Assembly (NCBI RefSeq): GCF_031200575.1
Contig: NZ_CP133597.1
Coordinates: 1,550,001-1,614,000 of the forward strand
Direction of reading: 5' to 3'
Source: Ferroplasma sp.
GTDB taxonomy: Archaea; Thermoplasmatota; Thermoplasmata; Thermoplasmatales; Thermoplasmataceae
Length of the DNA stretch: 64,000 nucleotides
The notes beneath the pieces are model-generated. The model was not told where the DNA came from. It saw only the letters and a program-made list of their open reading frames with translations, and made no database searches. The position numbers and the translations under genes are program-made. How positions within the stretch are numbered: position 1 is the first letter of the stretch; each line of letters opens with the position of its first letter. Of the stretch, positions 59,997 through 64,000 are shown in pieces.

Positions 59997-61747
59997 TTAT
60001 TTGCTCCAGCGAGGGATGCAAAGGCATTTTTCAGGTCTTCGTATCTCCTGCTGTCCTTATTTATAATTACATGGAATGGCATACAGCCTTTCTGTTCAAA
60101 CTCCAGAGAGTAAAGTTCAGCATATTGCCTGTATGTTATTCCAGCATCACATCTTCCGTTTCTTACGTAATCACAGATAATTTCCGGGTTGTCAAGGTAG
60201 GTTATGTCATTAGGCCCTGATATTCCTTCTGAATATTCATAGAGCCCTGAACCCTGATACATAACCGCCATGGTTTTATAATTACCATGCCTGTAGGCAA
60301 CTCCATATGGGATTTTGAATGTTGCTGAATCGTAATAATTGGCCATGTCAGGCAGTTCCCTGTAGTTCCATAAATAAACATCTGCATCTCCATATGCCAT
60401 TGACCTAACAATTTCATTCTTTCCCGCCTCAACAAATGTAGATATATCAAGTATCCCACCGGGAATATGCTCCATGGCGGGAAGGTACTGACCGTATAAT
60501 AAAATCTCTGGGATTTTTGGAGTAAATAGTTTCACGCCCAAACTGGAATGGCGGGGAAGATATGATGAATCTGAATGCACTATGGAAAAGCCGGCTGCCC
60601 TGCTTATTCTTGATATTGAACCTGAATTGCCGGGTACCTGATAGGCATAATATGACCCGGCGCGGTTGACCAGTTTTAAAAGAAGAAGATCGGTATTGCC
60701 CTGGTGAAGATCAATACGATCCCCCGATATGGCATTTATTTCAGTGTAAGAAAACATATGGCCGGCCATTGAGAATAGTGCCGGGATAACAAGGGAATAA
60801 AGTATCATCATGGATGATACCGGAAATCCCGGAAGGCCGAAGATCAATTTATCTCCTGATTTTGCAAATATTGCAGGCTTCCCGGGCTTAACCCTAATTC
60901 CATGGAAGATTATTCCCGGTTTTTTATCACCAAGTATAAGGTAAACCATATCATGATCTCCGGCAGAGGTGCTACCGATAGTAATGGTTACATCATTCTC
61001 TTCTATGGAGCTATCTATAGCATCCTTTATTTCTGAATAGTCATCCCTTATGATTCCATAGTTCCTGACTTCAAATCCGGGATGCCTTTTAAGCTCAGAA
61101 TACACAGATATACTGTTTGACTCATAGATTTTGCCCTCTTCATATTCCTGGCCCGGATAAAGCAGCTCATTCCCTGTTGATACTATGCCTATCCTGATCT
61201 TCCGGATTACATTTACAGTTCCTATTCCTGTAGATGCCATCACAGCAATGCTCCTCGGGTCTATGATTGACCCCCTGCCAAGCAGCCGTTCACCCTTTAT
61301 TACATCAATGCCGGAGTTGGAAAGCTCGTGAAAGCGCCCTATCTTATTGAAGAATAGGATACGGTTTCCCTCTGTTTCTGTATCCTCAAATGGCACCATG
61401 GCATCGGCGCCCAGCGGAATAACGCCCCCAGTAGGTACCTTTATGCATTTTCCATTCCCGGGGAATTTAACTGCCGGTTCTCCTATACTGGTTTCACCGG
61501 AAAGCTCCAGTGATACGGGAGCATCCCGCGATGCAAAAGCAAGATCAGATGCAATCACCGCATATCCATCAACCTGGGATCTGGAAAAAAGTGGAAGATT
61601 GCTGGCGCTGAATATATCCTCAGCAGATATCCTGCCACAGGAGTCGCCTATCTTTATCCTTTCTGTTTCTGAAATCTTTTTAGAATTAATCCTTATCTTT
61701 TCTTCAGCTTCCCTAAATTTTATAAGATTATGAAAAATCATTCCCAT
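59993..61747 (-). CDS. moeA: MoeA fused to a periplasmic-binding-like domain
   Basis: A 584-residue fusion. Residues 1-395 are MoeA: LPLFSRSQVDGYAV (near 50), IPLGADAMVPFED, GIVSTGNELL, GSTSAGDHDMVY (in place of GGxSxGxxD) and PGFPVSSMMIL. Residues 400-584 are a LysR-substrate/PBP-like domain seen in MoeA-PBP proteins of archaea, possibly sensing molybdate, tungstate or a pterin. MoeA inserts the metal into molybdopterin. The start overlaps the end of the second moeA gene by ten bases, and the stop overlaps mobA, giving the order moeA, moeA-PBP, mobA on the minus strand. Confidence 0.9.
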   Translation of the reverse strand: MGMIFHNLIKFREAEEKIRINSKKISETERIKIGDSCGRISAEDIFSASNLPLFSRSQVDGYAVIASDLAFASRDAPVSLELSGETSIGEPAVKFPGNGKCIKVPTGGVIPLGADAMVPFEDTETEGNRILFFNKIGRFHELSNSGIDVIKGERLLGRGSIIDPRSIAVMASTGIGTVNVIRKIRIGIVSTGNELLYPGQEYEEGKIYESNSISVYSELKRHPGFEVRNYGIIRDDYSEIKDAIDSSIEENDVTITIGSTSAGDHDMVYLILGDKKPGIIFHGIRVKPGKPAIFAKSGDKLIFGLPGFPVSSMMILYSLVIPALFSMAGHMFSYTEINAISGDRIDLHQGNTDLLLLKLVNRAGSYYAYQVPGNSGSISRISRAAGFSIVHSDSSYLPRHSSLGVKLFTPKIPEILLYGQYLPAMEHIPGGILDISTFVEAGKNEIVRSMAYGDADVYLWNYRELPDMANYYDSATFKIPYGVAYRHGNYKTMAVMYQGSGLYEYSEGISGPNDITYLDNPEIICDYVRNGRCDAGITYRQYAELYSLEFEQKGCMPFHVIINKDSRRYEDLKNAFASLAGANK

Positions 61748-62967
61748 TTTATATCACCTATTACATTGATTATTATTCTGCTACCCTTCTCCATGCCCTC
61801 CAGGTTTTCACCTATTAAGGTAAAGGAATTTCCCATGAGAAGCGAGGATATCCTTCCAGAAGCCGTTGTTTCCAGTGGCCTTGCATACAGTTCTCCCCCT
61901 TTCACAAATGCATTCATAACCTGAAATGTTGTAAATCCTGTTTTGTTATGTATCCTCTCCTCCAGTATTGCCGGGGCTTTTTCTGTAATCTCTAGACCAA
62001 AAGCATTCTGTACATATCTGTTTACAAAAATTAGAGAGGACATAAGGGCAGCTACAGGAAGGCCTGACACTGATAGAACCGGCATATTATCCACATTGAA
62101 CAGGGCTATAGTCCGTCCAGGCCTTATGGAAACACCTGAAAACAGCATTTTGCCCAGTCTGGATATTGCATCAGTGGTTAGGTCTTTCCTTCCCAGGCTG
62201 CTTCCTCCTGTTACTATAATTATATCGCATTTTTTCCTGATATTTGATATCTTTTCTATTATGGAATCCACACTGTCATCAGCCATGCCACCATCTATTA
62301 TATCCATGAATGCCCGCCTGTAAAATGATCTTAATAGGGACCCCGTGGAATTATTTATCTGGCCAGTTACCAGTTCCCTTCCGGTATTTACAATGCCGAT
62401 TGTAATATTCCGGTACACGGTGGCTGATTTAATGCCTGCCGCAGTCATGGATGAAATGTTCTGGGGCCTTATTATGGATTTCTCTCCCAGTATAAGGCTC
62501 CCCCTGCTTATATCCTCCCCTATTGAAGCTACATTTTCCCCGGCAAGTACCGGCGAGTAAATGTAAATATAATCGCCAGATTGTTCACAATTTTCAACCT
62601 TGATTACGGCATCTGCACCTTCTGGCATGATGGAACCTGTATAGATTTCCCTGCATTGCCCATCCTTAAGCGGGTATCCTGCACCACCTCCTGCCATATT
62701 CACACCGGAGAGCTCAAGCCTTGCAGGGTTATGATCCGAGGCATTGGATGTATTTATGTGTTTTACAGCGTAACCATCCATGGCAGCCTTATTCTTATCA
62801 GGAATGTCCATAGGTGAAAATACACTGCATGCAGAAATTTTACCTGCAGCATCCTCAATATTTACCCTTTCACGGCCGGGCAAATGCCATGGCACAGCAT
62901 CGAATATGGAAACTGCCTCACTGTATGGCAGCAAACTTTCAAACCGCTCCATAATACGTTTTACCAT
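61738..62967 (-). CDS. moeA: Molybdopterin molybdenumtransferase (stand-alone)
   Basis: A 409-residue MoeA: MDIPDKNKAAMDGYAV (near residue 53), SIMPEGADAVIKVE, GIVNTGRELV, IIVTGGSSLGRKDLTT (near 249) and VSGLPVAALMSSL. All domains are present without a PBP extension. It retains the GGSSLG motif that is altered in the downstream paralogue. Two MoeA proteins per genome are common in archaea; one often serves molybdenum and the other tungsten (known for related species, not shown here). First gene of the moeA-moeA-mobA operon. Confidence 0.92.
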   Translation of the reverse strand: MVKRIMERFESLLPYSEAVSIFDAVPWHLPGRERVNIEDAAGKISACSVFSPMDIPDKNKAAMDGYAVKHINTSNASDHNPARLELSGVNMAGGGAGYPLKDGQCREIYTGSIMPEGADAVIKVENCEQSGDYIYIYSPVLAGENVASIGEDISRGSLILGEKSIIRPQNISSMTAAGIKSATVYRNITIGIVNTGRELVTGQINNSTGSLLRSFYRRAFMDIIDGGMADDSVDSIIEKISNIRKKCDIIIVTGGSSLGRKDLTTDAISRLGKMLFSGVSIRPGRTIALFNVDNMPVLSVSGLPVAALMSSLIFVNRYVQNAFGLEITEKAPAILEERIHNKTGFTTFQVMNAFVKGGELYARPLETTASGRISSLLMGNSFTLIGENLEGMEKGSRIIINVIGDIKWE

Positions 62968-63114
62968 AGGCTTACGTAGTGTTATTTATTCTTTGTATTA
63001 ATGTTTATAGCCAGTTTAACAGAATAAAGCATAGTTGATGGCCGGCAATTTATTCCATAGATAAATATAATATCTATCAATAAATAATAAATATGGTTAA
63101 GTAATAAAGTGTAA

Positions 63115-64000
63115 ATGACATTAATTCTGATAATTGTCAAATTCCTTACAATCGTCTTTGGTTCTATCATTGCTGGATTCATAGGATCCCTTACTGGTCT
63201 TGGGGGCGGGACAGTTCTTGTGCCAGTTCTTACGCTTTTCTACGGCATACCTTTCATCTTCGCAGCAGGTGCAAGTCTGATATCGACAATAGCAACCTCA
63301 GCTGGTTCGGCAAGTGCGTACACGAAGAAGAAGATTGCGAATATAAAAATAGGTATTGGCCTGGAGATAGCAACAACCACAGGTGCTATTGTAGGCTCCC
63401 TGACTCTTGTTTTTATAGATAAGCATGCCCTCATCTGGGTTGTATATGTGATCTTCGGGCTGGTTCTTCTGTTTTCCCTTATTCCTACTATCAAGAAAAT
63501 AGGAAAGGAGGTGCCGCCGGAGATGAAACCGGACTGGAGCACTAAGTTATTCCAGCTAACGGGGTCTTATTACGACGAGAGGCTTAGAAAAACAATAAAA
63601 TATCACGGTGTCAGATGGTGGCTTGGAGAAATAGTCATGTTCTTTGCGGGATTTGTTTCCGGGCTTCTGGGCATTGGATCCGGAGCATTGAAGGTTCTGG
63701 GAATGGACTGGGCAATGAATCTTCCAATGAAGGTTACAACCACATCCAGCAATTTCATGATAGGAATTACGGCTGCAACGGGCAGTTCAATATACTGGTA
63801 TGAGGGATATATAAATCTGTTTATTGCAGCAGCCACGGCAATAGGCGTTCTTATAGGTGCTTTTTTCGGTGCTAAAGTTCTGGTCAGAATTTCCAATGAA
63901 AATATAAGATGGATATTCTTTGCAATTTTATCTTTCCTGGGATTTGGCATGGTGTTCAAGGGGTTGCACCTGATAAATTTCCTGATAACCTTTTCACTGA
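63115..64000 (+). CDS. TauE/SafE family permease, cut by the window edge
   Basis: An open frame of at least 295 codons running off the right edge. It starts MTLILIIVKFLTIVFGSIIA, followed by GFIGSLTGLGGGTVLVPVLT (residues 21-40), the TauE/SafE signature, repeated in part at GFVSGLLGIGSGALKV near residue 182. About seven hydrophobic segments are visible. The family exports or imports sulfite, sulfoacetate and related anions; the substrate is unknown. The ATG follows ATGGTTAAGTAATAAAGTG with no strong Shine-Dalgarno. Confidence 0.88.
   Translation, partial: MTLILIIVKFLTIVFGSIIAGFIGSLTGLGGGTVLVPVLTLFYGIPFIFAAGASLISTIATSAGSASAYTKKKIANIKIGIGLEIATTTGAIVGSLTLVFIDKHALIWVVYVIFGLVLLFSLIPTIKKIGKEVPPEMKPDWSTKLFQLTGSYYDERLRKTIKYHGVRWWLGEIVMFFAGFVSGLLGIGSGALKVLGMDWAMNLPMKVTTTSSNFMIGITAATGSSIYWYEGYINLFIAAATAIGVLIGAFFGAKVLVRISNENIRWIFFAILSFLGFGMVFKGLHLINFLITFSL

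Noticed and set aside
1-64000. CRISPR arrays, transposases, integrases
   Set aside because: No regularly spaced short repeats, no transposase or integrase motifs and no tRNA-flanking duplications were seen; the only long repeats are the three leader copies at 5.4-6.9 kb.

Overview
The window is 64 kb of archaeal chromosome. The gene content and signals point to the Thermoplasmatales, most likely a Ferroplasma- or Acidiplasma-like acidophile; the genus is inference. The evidence is an AT-rich genome, TATA boxes about 22-27 bases ahead of many start codons (leaderless mRNAs), an archaeal 7S SRP RNA, and archaeal informational genes (RadB, FEN1, archaeal-type TyrRS, an RqcH homologue, TrmB). There is also a fused EtfBA with FixC/FixX, ferredoxin-dependent 2-oxoacid oxidoreductase, and a DUF3834-like protein. 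The sequence is mostly dense, ordinary chromosome with short overlapping operons.

Layout. 1-4.8 kb: start of citrate synthase, a CBS protein, a CPxC membrane protein and an EtfBA-FixC-FixX electron-transfer operon. 5.0-7.5 kb: a very AT-rich accessory island with three gene pairs, each a variable hydrophobic peptide behind a nearly identical leader plus a small membrane protein. The first pair belongs to a ~290-codon secreted precursor interrupted by one in-frame TAA. 7.7-19.3 kb: amidohydrolase, endonuclease III, carAB, an ACT-domain regulator, purEK and an Old Yellow Enzyme-type oxidoreductase. 19.3-31.8 kb: a DUF4382 protein, gamma-glutamyltransferase, moaA/moaD, an ABC-2 exporter, SurE, 2-oxoacid:ferredoxin oxidoreductase, MarR regulator and M50 protease. 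32-50.7 kb: RqcH-like protein, Pgi/Pmi, MFS carrier, radB-fen, tyrS, TrmB-nfo-DUF1015-tRNA-Thr, UbiD, a second small peptide/membrane-protein operon (46.98-47.71 kb), CobY/MobA-like transferase, SRP RNA, HD phosphohydrolase and an HTH regulator. 51-64 kb: tRNA-Leu, a UvrD-type helicase-nuclease, then a formate dehydrogenase and molybdopterin block (fdhA-DUF1641-fdhD, a YaaH-type transporter, mobB, mobA, two moeA genes), and the start of a TauE/SafE transporter.

How the genes fit together. Energy metabolism is represented by citrate synthase, the 2-oxoacid:ferredoxin oxidoreductase, the Etf/Fix route into quinone, and a formate dehydrogenase whose molybdenum or tungsten cofactor could be built by moaA, moaD, moeA, mobA and mobB, all in the window. 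Nucleotide synthesis (carAB, purEK) and repair (nth, nfo, fen, radB, helicase-nuclease) are the other main themes.

The most interesting region is 5036-7460. It looks like a secreted archaeocin-type precursor followed by two orphan toxin-immunity cassettes. They share a DNA repeat of 183-204 bp that could let cassettes be swapped by recombination. This reading is inference from architecture; no known archaeocin sequence was recognised in it.
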